The notes: generated from the letters alone by a model not told the origin. Positions 1-7,310 are shown, counted from the first letter of the stretch. The stretch is DNA of 19,449 bases from Deltaproteobacteria bacterium (GCA_013286765.1 JABDFB010000038.1:1-19449), one strand, 5' to 3'. Program-made: numbers and translations.

Positions 1-1
1 C

Positions 2-313
2 GATGCTGGTGATACAGTTCGAGTTCACGTAAAAATCAAAGAAGGTGAAAAAGAACGAATCCAGGTCTATGAAGGCATTGTGATTCGAAAGTGTAATCGG
101 GGCGGAAGCCGATCCTTTACAGTGCGAAAAATCTCGCACGGGGTGGGCGTTGAGCGTATCTTTCTGGAAAGTTCACCAAAAGTTGCAAAACTTGAAGTGG
201 CTCAGGAAGGTAAAGTTCGAAGGGCTAAACTCTATTTCTTGCGACAACTTGTAGGTAAAGCAGCGCGTGTAGAGCGAGAAATGGAGGCAAGTCCTGCCAG
301 CAAAAAAGTGTAA
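2..313 (+). CDS. rplS: 50S ribosomal protein L19, 3' part (5' end outside window)
   Basis: L19 binds 23S rRNA at the 30S-50S interface of the ribosome. The frame is open from the left edge and gives 103 residues ending in a Lys-rich tail. The L19 signature is clear: an N-terminal stretch reading [19 protein letters not shown], then [28 protein letters not shown] and [11 protein letters not shown]. Only about 10-20 N-terminal residues should be missing, judging by the usual family length near 115. It is followed by rnhB and a yraN-type gene on the same strand, the usual order downstream of trmD in many Proteobacteria. Here that order is uncoupled from trmD, which lies on the opposite strand. 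The stop TAA overlaps an ATG (TAATG) that opens a 12-codon frame ending at the rnhB start. Confidence 0.96.
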   Translation, partial: DAGDTVRVHVKIKEGEKERIQVYEGIVIRKCNRGGSRSFTVRKISHGVGVERIFLESSPKVAKLEVAQEGKVRRAKLYFLRQLVGKAARVEREMEASPASKKV

Positions 314-347
314 TGCGTCGCCGTCAGTTCCTCCTGTTCTTCCAGGA

Positions 348-977
348 TTGAACTTCGAAATTAAAGCTGGTTTTCCGACAATTTGGGTAGCAGGTGTTGA
401 TGAAGTAGGGCGAGGGTGCGTGGCCGGCCCCGTGGTGGCCGCCGCACTGGTTCTCCCGAGAGTTTTAGACTTCAACACCTCACCCTGGCTCGGAGATATC
501 AGAGATAGTAAATTACTGGATGCTACGGCACGTGAACGTCTCGCGCCTCTGATTGAATCTTGGGCCGAGTCGGTTCAAATTGGCGTGGCGTCAGTTGAAG
601 AAATCGACCAGATCAATATTTTTCATGCATCTCATTTAGCGATGGGTCGTGCTCTGAAGGGACTCAAAACCCAACCAGGGCACGTACTCGTCGATGGAAA
701 GTTTCTTCCAAAGAACCAAACTGAATTTAATTTTCCAGCAACCGCAGTGATAAAGGGCGACCAAAAATGCCTCAGCATAGCTGCAGCTTCTATCGTCGCA
801 AAAGTCTGGCGTGATCGTTACATGGTCGAACTAGATCAACAGTTTCCGATGTACGGCTTTGCCAAGCACAAAGGTTATCCTACTGAATTTCATGCGCAGG
901 CCCTGAAACAGCATGGTGCCTCGCAGGTGCACCGACGTTCGTTTAGGACGGTGAAGGCAAACCTATGGATCGGTTGA
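348..977 (+). CDS. rnhB: Ribonuclease HII
   Basis: RNase HII cleaves the RNA strand of RNA-DNA hybrids and nicks at single misincorporated ribonucleotides, starting ribonucleotide excision repair. All family motifs are present in the 209-residue product: AGVDEVGRG with catalytic Asp18-Glu19, DSKLL at 53-57, VDGK with Asp116, KGDQKCLSIAAASIVAKVWRD around 136-156 with Asp156, and HKGYPT near 174. The start is taken as TTG at 348 because it puts the usual 10-17 residues before the first motif. No in-frame ATG is suitable and no strong Shine-Dalgarno is visible. Translation may be coupled to a preceding 12-codon frame (313-351) whose TGA overlaps this TTG. The 3' end overlaps the next gene by 13 bases. 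Confidence 0.95.
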   Translation: MNFEIKAGFPTIWVAGVDEVGRGCVAGPVVAAALVLPRVLDFNTSPWLGDIRDSKLLDATARERLAPLIESWAESVQIGVASVEEIDQINIFHASHLAMGRALKGLKTQPGHVLVDGKFLPKNQTEFNFPATAVIKGDQKCLSIAAASIVAKVWRDRYMVELDQQFPMYGFAKHKGYPTEFHAQALKQHGASQVHRRSFRTVKANLWIG

Positions 978-1363
978 CGATCCAAAGAGAATCAAAACAG
1001 CTCGCTCAGCAACTTGGTAAAGGCACAGAGGAACGCGCAGTGCACTGGTTGCTGGAAGAACGCAAAGCTAAAATTTTAGCGAGAAACTACCGTTGCAAGC
1101 TGGGCGAACTCGATCTGGTTTTCGAGGAATACGACCCAGAATCAGATGAAATAACTTTAGTCTTTACGGAAGTGAAGGCACGAAGTCCGGATTGCGAACT
1201 CGAAGGCCTAGAGGTTCTTTCGTGGCAGCAATCCCAACGCATTCGCAAAACGGCAGAGTATTTTCTGGCTAAATACAGTGGTCGGGCTAGCAATACGCGA
1301 TTTGATTTTCTATTGTTATTTAATAATGAGTGGAAATACTTCCCGAACTACCTGGCTTTGTGA
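965..1363 (+). CDS. yraN: YraN / UPF0102 family nuclease-fold protein
   Basis: A 132-residue member of the UPF0102 (YraN) family, which has a restriction-endonuclease-like fold and is often encoded beside rnhB. Its cellular role is not well defined. The family pattern is visible: an N-terminal GKGTEERAVHWLLE helix, the LARNYRCKLGELDLV segment (Glu48, Asp50) and VFTEVKARS (Glu69, Lys71). Together these resemble a PD-(D/E)XK active site. The ATG at 965 lies inside the end of rnhB, so the genes overlap by 13 bases and are probably translationally coupled. The C-terminal part (FDFLLLFNNEWKYFPNYLAL) matches the usual YraN ending, so the gene looks intact. Confidence 0.88.
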   Translation: MDRLTIQRESKQLAQQLGKGTEERAVHWLLEERKAKILARNYRCKLGELDLVFEEYDPESDEITLVFTEVKARSPDCELEGLEVLSWQQSQRIRKTAEYFLAKYSGRASNTRFDFLLLFNNEWKYFPNYLAL

Positions 1364-1393
1364 TCGTGTCTCTGTCGTTTTTTGGCGCTGTTT

Positions 1394-1732
1394 TCAGCGG
1401 AATTTCTTACTTTCTTTTAATCCGCTTTGTGGTGTTCCAAATTTTGCGCCAGGTCCAAAACAAATGCTCTTTCCATCCTGTTTGAGAGCGCACATAAATG
1501 GCTTGCGTGGATCAAGATTAAAATTTCCGCCAGCGATACTATGGAATGTTCCTGGTATTGATCTCGGATTATTTGATCCGGAACCCTGCCAGCATTTCAA
1601 TTGTCCATCGGTTAAGAGCCCGCATATCTGACTCTCATTAACACTAACTTTTTTAATGGAGCCATCTGGGACGGACAGAGTCATTTCGCCTTGGGGGCCG
1701 CCCCAGCATATAATTTTTTTGGTTGATGCCAT
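1394..1732 (-). CDS. Small RCC1-like repeat protein
   Basis: A 112-residue protein with two to three RCC1-type blade motifs. Each is a Cys-containing strand, then a DG turn, then a CW or CF strand: ICGLLTDGQLKCWQG, MCALKQDGKSICFGPG, and a partial N-terminal one ending in IICWGG. Such repeats usually make seven-bladed propellers of 350 or more residues, so this is either a stand-alone mini-protein or the remnant of a larger one. The ATG at 1732 has a good Shine-Dalgarno (GGAG, six bases upstream), which argues that it is expressed. There is no signal peptide or membrane segment. It sits between the convergent ends of two blocks that are normally one operon, and is likely an insertion at a rearrangement point. 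The function is unknown. Confidence 0.6.
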   Translation of the reverse strand: MASTKKIICWGGPQGEMTLSVPDGSIKKVSVNESQICGLLTDGQLKCWQGSGSNNPRSIPGTFHSIAGGNFNLDPRKPFMCALKQDGKSICFGPGAKFGTPQSGLKESKKFR

Positions 1733-1833
1733 AAATAACTCCGACTTAAAAACTTAAATTAGCTCGGCCTGGCCTGTGTCACCAAAATAATTTGGCCGGT
1801 TATTTGTTTCCGCGGCTTTTCGTTCGGAAAATT

Positions 1834-2478
1834 TCACTTCCCAAACAGGCGATCTAAAATTATCGCCGCTGCCGCTCGAACTGAGAGATGATTATATCCC
1901 TCTGCACCTTCTGGCCCGTATACCGGAGCCAGGATCCGGTGCACCTCGGGATAGAAGGAATCTGATACGCCCCAACCCGTTCCAAAAACCAGGATAACGG
2001 GTCTGTTCGAACGAGCTGGGTTTAGGAGCTCATTTCGATACTCGGCGTAACTGATCGAGTTGGGAAAACGCTTTGCATCCGTCAAAACCACTTCCGGCTC
2101 TGCGCCTCCATGGTTTGTTCGAACGATTGATTTAACTTCCTCGAATGATTTTACCATTCGAATCAGCGAGAGCGCTTCCACTCGATCCGGGTGGTAGGCT
2201 TTTGATTGCTCCGTTCGCCAGTGCCCCAAAATCCGTTCCACCAATTCGTGCTGATCCACAATCGGAGTGACCAGAAAAAAGCTCTTCACTCCATAGGTTC
2301 TTGCCGACCGCGAGATATCATGGAGGTCCATGTTCGTCACTGCAGTGGTCACCAAAGCCCCATGTCGATTACGAATATGAGTATGGAGCAATGTTAAATA
2401 AACCGGTACCAGCACAAGGTCTTGACGTTTAGCACTGTTCTTAGGGATGTTCAAGAAGATTGGCAGCATTGGGCCCAT
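1834..2478 (-). CDS. SPOUT-type RNA methyltransferase (Methyltrn_RNA_4-like)
   Basis: Resembles the SAM-dependent RNA methyltransferase family found next to trmD and rplS in many Deltaproteobacteria, thermophiles and relatives. The RNA target is not established. Visible signatures are ALVTTAVTNMDLHDISRSARTYGVKSFFLVTP, then PVILVFGTGWGVSDSFY, then a C-terminal YNHLSVRAAAAIILDRLFG, which matches a trefoil-knot SAM site. The start is uncertain. ATG at 2478 and ATG at 2469 give an N-terminal extension unlike the family, while GTG at 2415 would start just before the expected VYLTLLH strand. The upstream ATG lies against a long inverted repeat whose G-run is its only possible Shine-Dalgarno. The gene is last in the minus-strand series after trmD. 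Confidence 0.85.
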   Translation of the reverse strand: MGPMLPIFLNIPKNSAKRQDLVLVPVYLTLLHTHIRNRHGALVTTAVTNMDLHDISRSARTYGVKSFFLVTPIVDQHELVERILGHWRTEQSKAYHPDRVEALSLIRMVKSFEEVKSIVRTNHGGAEPEVVLTDAKRFPNSISYAEYRNELLNPARSNRPVILVFGTGWGVSDSFYPEVHRILAPVYGPEGAEGYNHLSVRAAAAIILDRLFGK

Positions 2479-2614
2479 AAGGATACCCCCCAGACTAGCA
2501 ATTCTTGCTGTACTACTCGAGAGCGGGCATCCTGCCCTTCACAACTCCCGCCATCCATGGCTGTTGTGAATCTCGAGTAGTACAGCAAGAATTGCTAGTC
2601 TGGGGGGTTCCTTA
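2478..2614 (+). repeat. Foldback element, copy 1
   Basis: A perfect 38-bp inverted repeat pairs 2485-2522 with 2571-2608. After a one-base bulge at 2484 it extends by six more pairs (2478-2483 with 2609-2614). Between the arms is the conserved core: a side hairpin GGGC-ATCCT-GCCC (2525-2537) and an inner stem TTCACAAC/GTTGTGAA (2538-2545 with 2563-2570), capped by GCCA-TCCA-TGGC (2550-2561). The arms end inwards in GAGA and TCTC, as in the other copies. Relative to the other two copies, the side hairpin and the inner stem each carry a paired change (GGAC/GTCC to GGGC/GCCC, CGAC/GTCG to CAAC/GTTG). The element ends at the start codon of the minus-strand methyltransferase. No U-run follows it, so it is not a standard terminator. 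Confidence 0.9.
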
Positions 2615-2781
2615 ACCAACGCTCTTGCTCATAATTCAAACTCATACGTGTCAATACTAGAACGGACCTTCCTGGAACCTTCCCTCGGCGGAGGGGCTCC
2701 AACTCCTAAAATGTGAGTACCTTCAGTAGCCCGTCCTGTAGCGCCCACCACGTAGCGCCTGTCATGTAAAAGTCGTCGTTA
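2615..2781. other. Non-coding spacer between copies 1 and 2
   Basis: No credible reading frame. It carries a possible degenerate piece of the element core at 2659-2674: AGAACGGACCTTCCTG, matching copy 3 at 9141-9154 apart from one inserted base. No matching arms surround it. Other contents are a small CCTCGGCGGAGG hairpin (2683-2694) and three imperfect GTAGCGCC motifs between about 2727 and 2760. The first bases after copy 1 (CAACGCTCT, 2617-2625) recur downstream of copy 3. Confidence 0.5.
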
Positions 2782-2889
2782 GGAAATGTTGGGGGAGAGT
2801 GATTTTGGGAGATTCACGACAGCCAGGATGGCGGCAGTCGTGAAGGACAGGATGTCCGTTCTCCTAAAATCACTCTCCCCCAACATTCC
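2782..2889 (-). repeat. Foldback element, copy 2 (opposite orientation to copy 1)
   Basis: The outer stem pairs 2785-2812 with 2860-2887, 28 pairs with one G-T position, and two more G-C pairs lie beyond a one-base bulge at 2784. The arm sequence has nothing in common with copies 1 and 3. Read on the minus strand, the core matches copies 1 and 3: side hairpin GGAC-ATCCT-GTCC (2845-2857), inner stem TTCACGAC/GTCGTGAA (2837-2844 with 2813-2820) and apical hairpin GCCA-TCC-TGGC. The element lies 14 bases downstream of the trmD stop codon and is oriented against copy 1. Confidence 0.9.
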
Positions 2890-2903
2890 CCAACCACCGA
2901 ATT

Positions 2904-3632
2904 TTATTTCAACAGATCAGGCCTTTTCCTCTCCGTCCGTCGGCGCATCTCCTGCTCTCGCCAGGTCTGGATAGCCTTATGGTCGCCTGCGAGTAAAACG
3001 TCTGGAACGGTATGGTCCTTAAACTCTCTTGGTCGAGTGTACTGGGGATATTTGAGCAGACCGTCCCTTTCTAGACTTTCTTCGGTCAGGGAACGCTCAT
3101 TGCCCACTACGCCAGGAACTAATCGAGTCATGGTTTCAACGAGGACGGCGGCCGGTAATTCACCGCCAGTCAGAATATAGTTGCCGATAGAGACCTCGCG
3201 ATCAACGCACAGGTCGATAAATCGTTCGTCCACGCCTTCATAGTGGCCACAGACCAGAACGATCTTGGAATAAGTGGAGGTAAGCTCGTGGGCCATTTTT
3301 TGGTCAAAGAGCTCGCCTTGGGGGGACAGCAAGATGGTAATCGTCTTTGCTGAACTCAAGCCGGAACCAGAGGGTGCCTCAGCGCAAGATTTTTCGGGCA
3401 CCACCGACCGCCAGGCGCGATAAAGAACATCTGCCTTGAGCAACATTCCCTCGCCCCCACCGAACGGAGTATCGTCTACGGTTTTGTGTTTATCCGTAGC
3501 GAAATCTCGAATTTGCGTGAGATTAAAGGATACTAGCCCTTTTGCACTTGCCTTTGCGAGTAAGCTTGAATTGAGAATGCCAGTAAAAAGCTCCGGAAAG
3601 AGAGTCAGAATATGAAATTGAATTCGTGGCAT
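2904..3632 (-). CDS. trmD: tRNA (guanine37-N1)-methyltransferase
   Basis: TrmD methylates G37 next to the anticodon of tRNAs reading CNN codons, preventing +1 frameshifting. The 242-residue protein shows FHILTLFPELFTG at the N terminus, TVDDTPFGGGEGM at 51-63, LVCGHYEGVDERFID at 126-140, the SAM-binding knot loop SIGNYILTGGELPAAVLVE at 148-166, and GLLKYPQYTRPREF at 191-204. The ATG at 3632 is chosen because it begins the TrmD domain; the frame continues upstream into khpA but with no homology. The position matching the E. coli catalytic Asp169 appears to be Glu185 by eye. It starts 31 bases after khpA, and rimM, often found between them, is absent. Confidence 0.95.
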   Translation of the reverse strand: MPRIQFHILTLFPELFTGILNSSLLAKASAKGLVSFNLTQIRDFATDKHKTVDDTPFGGGEGMLLKADVLYRAWRSVVPEKSCAEAPSGSGLSSAKTITILLSPQGELFDQKMAHELTSTYSKIVLVCGHYEGVDERFIDLCVDREVSIGNYILTGGELPAAVLVETMTRLVPGVVGNERSLTEESLERDGLLKYPQYTRPREFKDHTVPDVLLAGDHKAIQTWREQEMRRRTERKRPDLLK

Positions 3633-3663
3633 ATGTGCCACGTCTTCGCTCAATCGATTGCAA

Positions 3664-3936
3664 TTATTCGATGATTTCGAGGACTGTTCTTTTTCGAAGC
3701 TTTGTGGAGGCACCATTTAATACTGTACGAACTGCCTTAGCGGTTCTTCCTTGTTTACCAATGATCTTTCCCAAATCTTCCTTGGCTACTTTGAGCTCGA
3801 TTACCGTTGTGTTTTCCCCTTCTACTTCATTGACTTGCACTTTGTCCGGGAAATCCACCAACATTTGGGCAATGGTTTCGATCATTTTTGACAGCTCGCT
3901 CAGCTTTTGTTTTTCTGGTCGAGCTTCATAGGACAT
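3664..3936 (-). CDS. khpA: KH-domain RNA-binding protein KhpA
   Basis: A 90-residue single KH-domain protein. The GxxG RNA-contact loop is visible as [20 protein letters not shown] near residues 54-73, after a helical N-terminal segment. KhpA-type proteins bind RNA, in several bacteria together with KhpB, and are normally encoded directly after rpsP. Its ATG shares one base with the rpsP stop codon (TAATG), so translation is probably coupled. TrmD follows after 31 bases. Confidence 0.93.
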   Translation of the reverse strand: MSYEARPEKQKLSELSKMIETIAQMLVDFPDKVQVNEVEGENTTVIELKVAKEDLGKIIGKQGRTAKAVRTVLNGASTKLRKRTVLEIIE

Positions 3937-4229
3937 TATTTAGAAGCCCCTACCGACTTTCCAGTGGGTTTAGAGGGTACTGGGGCAACGGACGCTATTG
4001 TAACTAGCTGTCCTACGGTCTGGGACATCTGAGCGCCTTTAGCCTTCCAAGCCGCTACGGCCTCAAGGTTCACTTTCACTTTGTCCTGGGGAGACTTTGC
4101 CTTTGGATAATAATGCCCCAAGTTTTCCAAATATTCACCGTCGCGCTTCTTTGCAGAATCTACTGCGACGATTAAATACTGGGGATTTTTCTTGGCGCCT
4201 TGGCGAGAGAGACGAATAGTAACAGCCAT
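3936..4229 (-). CDS. rpsP: 30S ribosomal protein S16
   Basis: S16 binds 16S rRNA and stabilises 30S assembly. The 97-residue product begins [42 protein letters not shown], which is diagnostic, and continues with [19 protein letters not shown] Ser/Pro/Lys-rich C-terminal tail follows, as is common in S16. A GGA-containing Shine-Dalgarno lies about nine bases before the ATG. It leads into khpA with a one-base overlap and lies 50 bases after hemH on the same strand. The ffh gene, often upstream of rpsP, is not present here. Confidence 0.96.
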   Translation of the reverse strand: MAVTIRLSRQGAKKNPQYLIVAVDSAKKRDGEYLENLGHYYPKAKSPQDKVKVNLEAVAAWKAKGAQMSQTVGQLVTIASVAPVPSKPTGKSVGASK

Positions 4230-4279
4230 CTAACAATTTCCTTTCAGTTTACCCTTCCTAACAAATCGAACTAACACCG

Positions 4280-5407
4280 TCAAGCTTGAGATTTTTGAAC
4301 CAGCTGACAGACCGCCGAAACCCATGGTTCAGAGGAATTTAAAGACGGAATAAGTCTGAGGTCTTCACCCCCAGAACGAATGAATTGGTTTTTTCCACGG
4401 ATCTGGATTTCTTCTAATGTCTCTAAACAATCAGCCACAAAAGACGGGGCGCAAACTGCCAATCGTTTTATTCCCTTGGCCCCCAATTCGTCATAAACAA
4501 AATCGGTATAGGGCTTAATCCAAGGAGTTCGGCCGAGCCGAGACTGAAAACTCACGCCATAGCGCTTCTCGTCCAAACCGAGCTCATTGGCAATCAAGCG
4601 CGCCGTTTCGAAACACTGAGCTCGGTAGCAGTTACGATTCGAGTTGCGTAATTTGCTACAACAATCATCGCTAAACTGACAAAATTTATGAGTGTAAACG
4701 TTTGTCTTTTTAATCTGGCGTTCTGGCAGTCCGTGAAAACTAAACAAGAGATAGTCATACGCAAAATCCGTCAAGCTCGCCCTAATTTGCCTAGCAAACG
4801 CATCAACAAAAACTGACTGTGAATAAAAAGGGGAAACAAAATTCATTTTAGCTTCAGGAATCTGCTCTCGAATTAATTTACGGCACCGCCGCATCGAGGA
4901 TTCGGTTGCTGCTAGGGAATACTGCGGATACAGTGGAAACACATGCACATCCGTAATCCCGGCTGCTTTCAATTCACAACACGCTGCCTCAATCGAAGGC
5001 ATTCCATAGCGCATCGCAGGTTTAACGCACCAGGTATTTCCCATTTGGTTTTGCACTTTTTCAGTCAGGTCTAATAAATGAAATAAAAGAGGCGATCCTC
5101 GCTCTGTCCAAATTTTTCTATATAACTGTGCTGAAGATCTAGAACGTCTCGGCACTATCAGAAAATTCACCAAAAACCAGCGCAATGGGCCAGCAATATC
5201 CACAACCCAAGGGTCCATCAAAAATTCGCGTAAGTAAGCACCAACATCGCGCGAATGGGTGCTTTTGGGGGTACCTAGGTTTAGGAGAATGAGGCCTCTT
5301 TTTTTAACGGCTGGTTTTGCCACCATGGCGCCTGCCAAGCCGCCTGCCTTGTCCGAATTGACTTTTGTTGCGGTAGGTACGGATTGTAGTTGTACAGCAG
5401 TGTCCAT
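4280..5407 (-). CDS. hemH: Ferrochelatase (protoheme ferro-lyase)
   Basis: Inserts Fe(II) into protoporphyrin IX in the last step of protoheme synthesis. The 375-residue protein shows GLILLNLGTPKS at 38-50, SFHGLPERQIKKT at 223-235 with the catalytic His225, FQSRLGRTPWIKPYTD at 287-302, and PSFVADCLETLEE at 321-333. A cysteine-rich segment lies right after the active-site loop (Cys243, 249, 250, 260, 265). Internal Cys clusters of this kind bind [2Fe-2S] in some bacterial ferrochelatases; whether this one does is inference. ATG at 5407 is preferred over GTG at 5437. The first 35 or so residues are a variable extension without family motifs. It lies between greB and rpsP on one strand. Confidence 0.94.
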   Translation of the reverse strand: MDTAVQLQSVPTATKVNSDKAGGLAGAMVAKPAVKKRGLILLNLGTPKSTHSRDVGAYLREFLMDPWVVDIAGPLRWFLVNFLIVPRRSRSSAQLYRKIWTERGSPLLFHLLDLTEKVQNQMGNTWCVKPAMRYGMPSIEAACCELKAAGITDVHVFPLYPQYSLAATESSMRRCRKLIREQIPEAKMNFVSPFYSQSVFVDAFARQIRASLTDFAYDYLLFSFHGLPERQIKKTNVYTHKFCQFSDDCCSKLRNSNRNCYRAQCFETARLIANELGLDEKRYGVSFQSRLGRTPWIKPYTDFVYDELGAKGIKRLAVCAPSFVADCLETLEEIQIRGKNQFIRSGGEDLRLIPSLNSSEPWVSAVCQLVQKSQA

Positions 5408-5443
5408 TGTTCTAGCTGTTATCTTCCTAACAACCACAAAATG

Positions 5444-5908
5444 TCAATATTCGATACGGACAACTTGAAACTCTTCGATCCCACGTGGCGTTTCGACCTG
5501 AACCCAATCGCCCTTTTTGGCATTGAGCAGCGCTTTGCCAATCGGCGAAACCCAGCTAATCTTTCCTTGCTTCGGATCGATCTCGTCCTGCCCAACAATC
5601 ATCACGGTCCGAGTCTGATTTTCTCCGTCTGTAATAGTCACCTTTGCACCAAAATGGACGCTGGAAGGATCTTGGGTCTCTGGGTGAATAATCTCAGCCG
5701 ATTCTAGTCGCTTCGATAGAAATCGGATCCGGCGGTCCATTTCACGGAGACGTCTTTTGCCATAGGTGTAATCGGCATTTTCGGAGCGATCGCCGTTTGA
5801 AGCTGCCCACTCGACCACTTTGACGAGCTCTGGTCGATCCCGGGTAAGAAGCTTCTTGAGCTCCTCTTTGAGTTTCGAAGCCCCTGCATCTGTAATGTAG
5901 TTTTTCAT
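5444..5908 (-). CDS. greB: Transcription elongation factor GreB
   Basis: Gre factors enter the RNA polymerase secondary channel and stimulate cleavage of backtracked RNA. The 154-residue protein has the N-terminal coiled coil with the acidic tip in SNGDRSENADYTYGKRRLREMDRRIRFLSKRLE, then the FKBP-like C-terminal domain (VTITDG, IVGQDEIDPKQGKISWVSPIGKALL). The pattern WAASNGDRSENADY followed by KRRLREMDRR matches GreB rather than GreA. The ATG at 5908 is preferred over TTG at 5917; an AGGA lies about ten bases before it. It is 36 bases upstream of hemH. Confidence 0.95.
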   Translation of the reverse strand: MKNYITDAGASKLKEELKKLLTRDRPELVKVVEWAASNGDRSENADYTYGKRRLREMDRRIRFLSKRLESAEIIHPETQDPSSVHFGAKVTITDGENQTRTVMIVGQDEIDPKQGKISWVSPIGKALLNAKKGDWVQVETPRGIEEFQVVRIEY

Positions 5909-5966
5909 TCTAACCAAATCCTAACTACCAAATTCGCACTTAGGAGTTTCAAGCCAAAAATATTCG

Positions 5967-7298
5967 TTACGTCGTTTCTTGGCCGACGTCCAGATAAACT
6001 TCCTTCGAGTCGTCATTATATCCAAAATATTCGGCGAAACGGCCCCACGATACCAGCGCCTCTACCACATGATGCGGATTTTCGTTGGGTAGCCACTCCC
6101 CGACTCTCTCTCGCAAATCTTCGACAGGAAGCCGGAGATTCTCGTTTTTCTTGAGAAGGTTCGCGGTCATTCGGACAATTCTGAGATTGCCAAAGAGTTC
6201 GTGAAGCATACGCTTACGCACGTTAATATCGCCGGCTACAAAGTGCTTGCCTAGATCTGTGAGCACCACATTCTGTCTCGGCGTTTCTACGAGCTCTAAA
6301 AGCTCAGCCCCTTTAACCAAATAAAGTGTCTGGCCAAAATCCCGACCAGTATCGTGCGCTAGTTCAAAAATGTCTGCCACTCCGTCTTGATCCGCAATTG
6401 CTTCTAGCAAACCGATCATCTCGGTGATTTGCACATTCGGGAGCGTCTCTACGGGTGGCTCGCGTGTCGGTTGCCGCGGCATCGCCGTCACTCCCTGCAC
6501 CGGAGGCGTAGCCGGGACGTCTGGCATCAAAGTCTCCGCGATCATCGTATGGATTTTCGCAACCATCCGTTGAAATGCCATCGACTGATCGTTGCGTGGA
6601 TAAGGCAAGTCGTTAATAATTTCTCGCCGAATATGACCTGGATTGGTACCCATCACTAGAATTCTGCTCGCCATATAGACAGCTTCTTGAATATTATGAG
6701 TAACCAGTAACATCGATCGCACACTTGTTTTTTGCGCTAGAAAAATTCGAATCATTTCTGTTCGCAGCGTGTCTGCCGTTAGAACATCCAGCGCACTAAA
6801 CGGTTCATCGAGAAATAGAATTGGGCGGTCCATCACCAATGCACGGGCAATTCCCACCCGCTGCTTCATTCCTCCAGATAGTTCGCGCGGATATGCTTCT
6901 TCAAATCCTTCTAGCCCGACTAAGTCAATCGCTTTTTTTACACGTGATTTCACTTCTGTTTGTTCAAGACGAAATGGTTTTAATGCAAGAGCGATATTCT
7001 GATAAACGGTTTCCCACGGAAAGAGTGCGAACGATTGAAACACCAAGGCCACGTCGAGGTTCGTGCCTTCAAGAGGTTTCGATCGAGCAAGCACTTCACC
7101 GTCTGTCAGTTCGATCAAACCGCTCATTATGCGAAGACAAGTCGATTTTCCCGATCCTGACGGACCCAAGAGCGCGACCACTTCGCCTTCATCCACCGAT
7201 AGATTCACCCCATCGAGTACTTTGAGCTCTGTGCCCGACTCCAAAGTGAACATTTTTGAGACGTTCTTTAATTGTACTAGTGTATTTTTTTCAGACAT
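5967..7298 (-). CDS. ABC transporter ATPase, NitT/TauT type, with C-terminal AAA-associated domain
   Basis: The 443-residue protein energises the adjacent permease. The nucleotide-binding domain (about 5-260) has Walker A GPSGSGKST at 45-53, Q-loop Gln88, signature LSGGMKQR at 140-147, Walker B ILFLDEP at 160-166, D-loop SALD and switch His201. This resembles ATPases for nitrate, sulfonate or taurine. After a Pro-rich linker (around 262-285), residues about 288-436 form a second domain resembling the AAA-associated C-terminal domain found in a subgroup of these ATPases (MIGLLEAIADQDG, ELLELVETPR, LTDLGKHF). That domain is probably regulatory. It starts 12 bases after the permease. No periplasmic binding protein is encoded nearby, so the substrate cannot be named. 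Confidence 0.9.
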   Translation of the reverse strand: MSEKNTLVQLKNVSKMFTLESGTELKVLDGVNLSVDEGEVVALLGPSGSGKSTCLRIMSGLIELTDGEVLARSKPLEGTNLDVALVFQSFALFPWETVYQNIALALKPFRLEQTEVKSRVKKAIDLVGLEGFEEAYPRELSGGMKQRVGIARALVMDRPILFLDEPFSALDVLTADTLRTEMIRIFLAQKTSVRSMLLVTHNIQEAVYMASRILVMGTNPGHIRREIINDLPYPRNDQSMAFQRMVAKIHTMIAETLMPDVPATPPVQGVTAMPRQPTREPPVETLPNVQITEMIGLLEAIADQDGVADIFELAHDTGRDFGQTLYLVKGAELLELVETPRQNVVLTDLGKHFVAGDINVRKRMLHELFGNLRIVRMTANLLKKNENLRLPVEDLRERVGEWLPNENPHHVVEALVSWGRFAEYFGYNDDSKEVYLDVGQETT

Positions 7299-7310
7299 AA
7301 CACCCTATTC

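Noticed and set aside
1386..1399. CGCTG-TTTT-CAGCG hairpin after yraN as a terminator
   Set aside because: The stem is only five pairs and no U-run follows on either strand; it also contains the stop codon of the RCC1-like gene.
2478..2614. Foldback copies as rho-independent terminators
   Set aside because: Stems are far longer than normal terminators, contain a branched conserved core, and none is followed by a U-run. Copies 1 and 3 lie immediately before start codons.
2478..2889. CRISPR array or two ends of an insertion sequence
   Set aside because: Copies are not regularly spaced direct repeats with unique spacers, and no transposase or other gene lies between them.
3633..3716. Longer N terminus for TrmD
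   Set aside because: The extra residues overlap khpA and show no TrmD similarity; the domain begins at the ATG at 3632.
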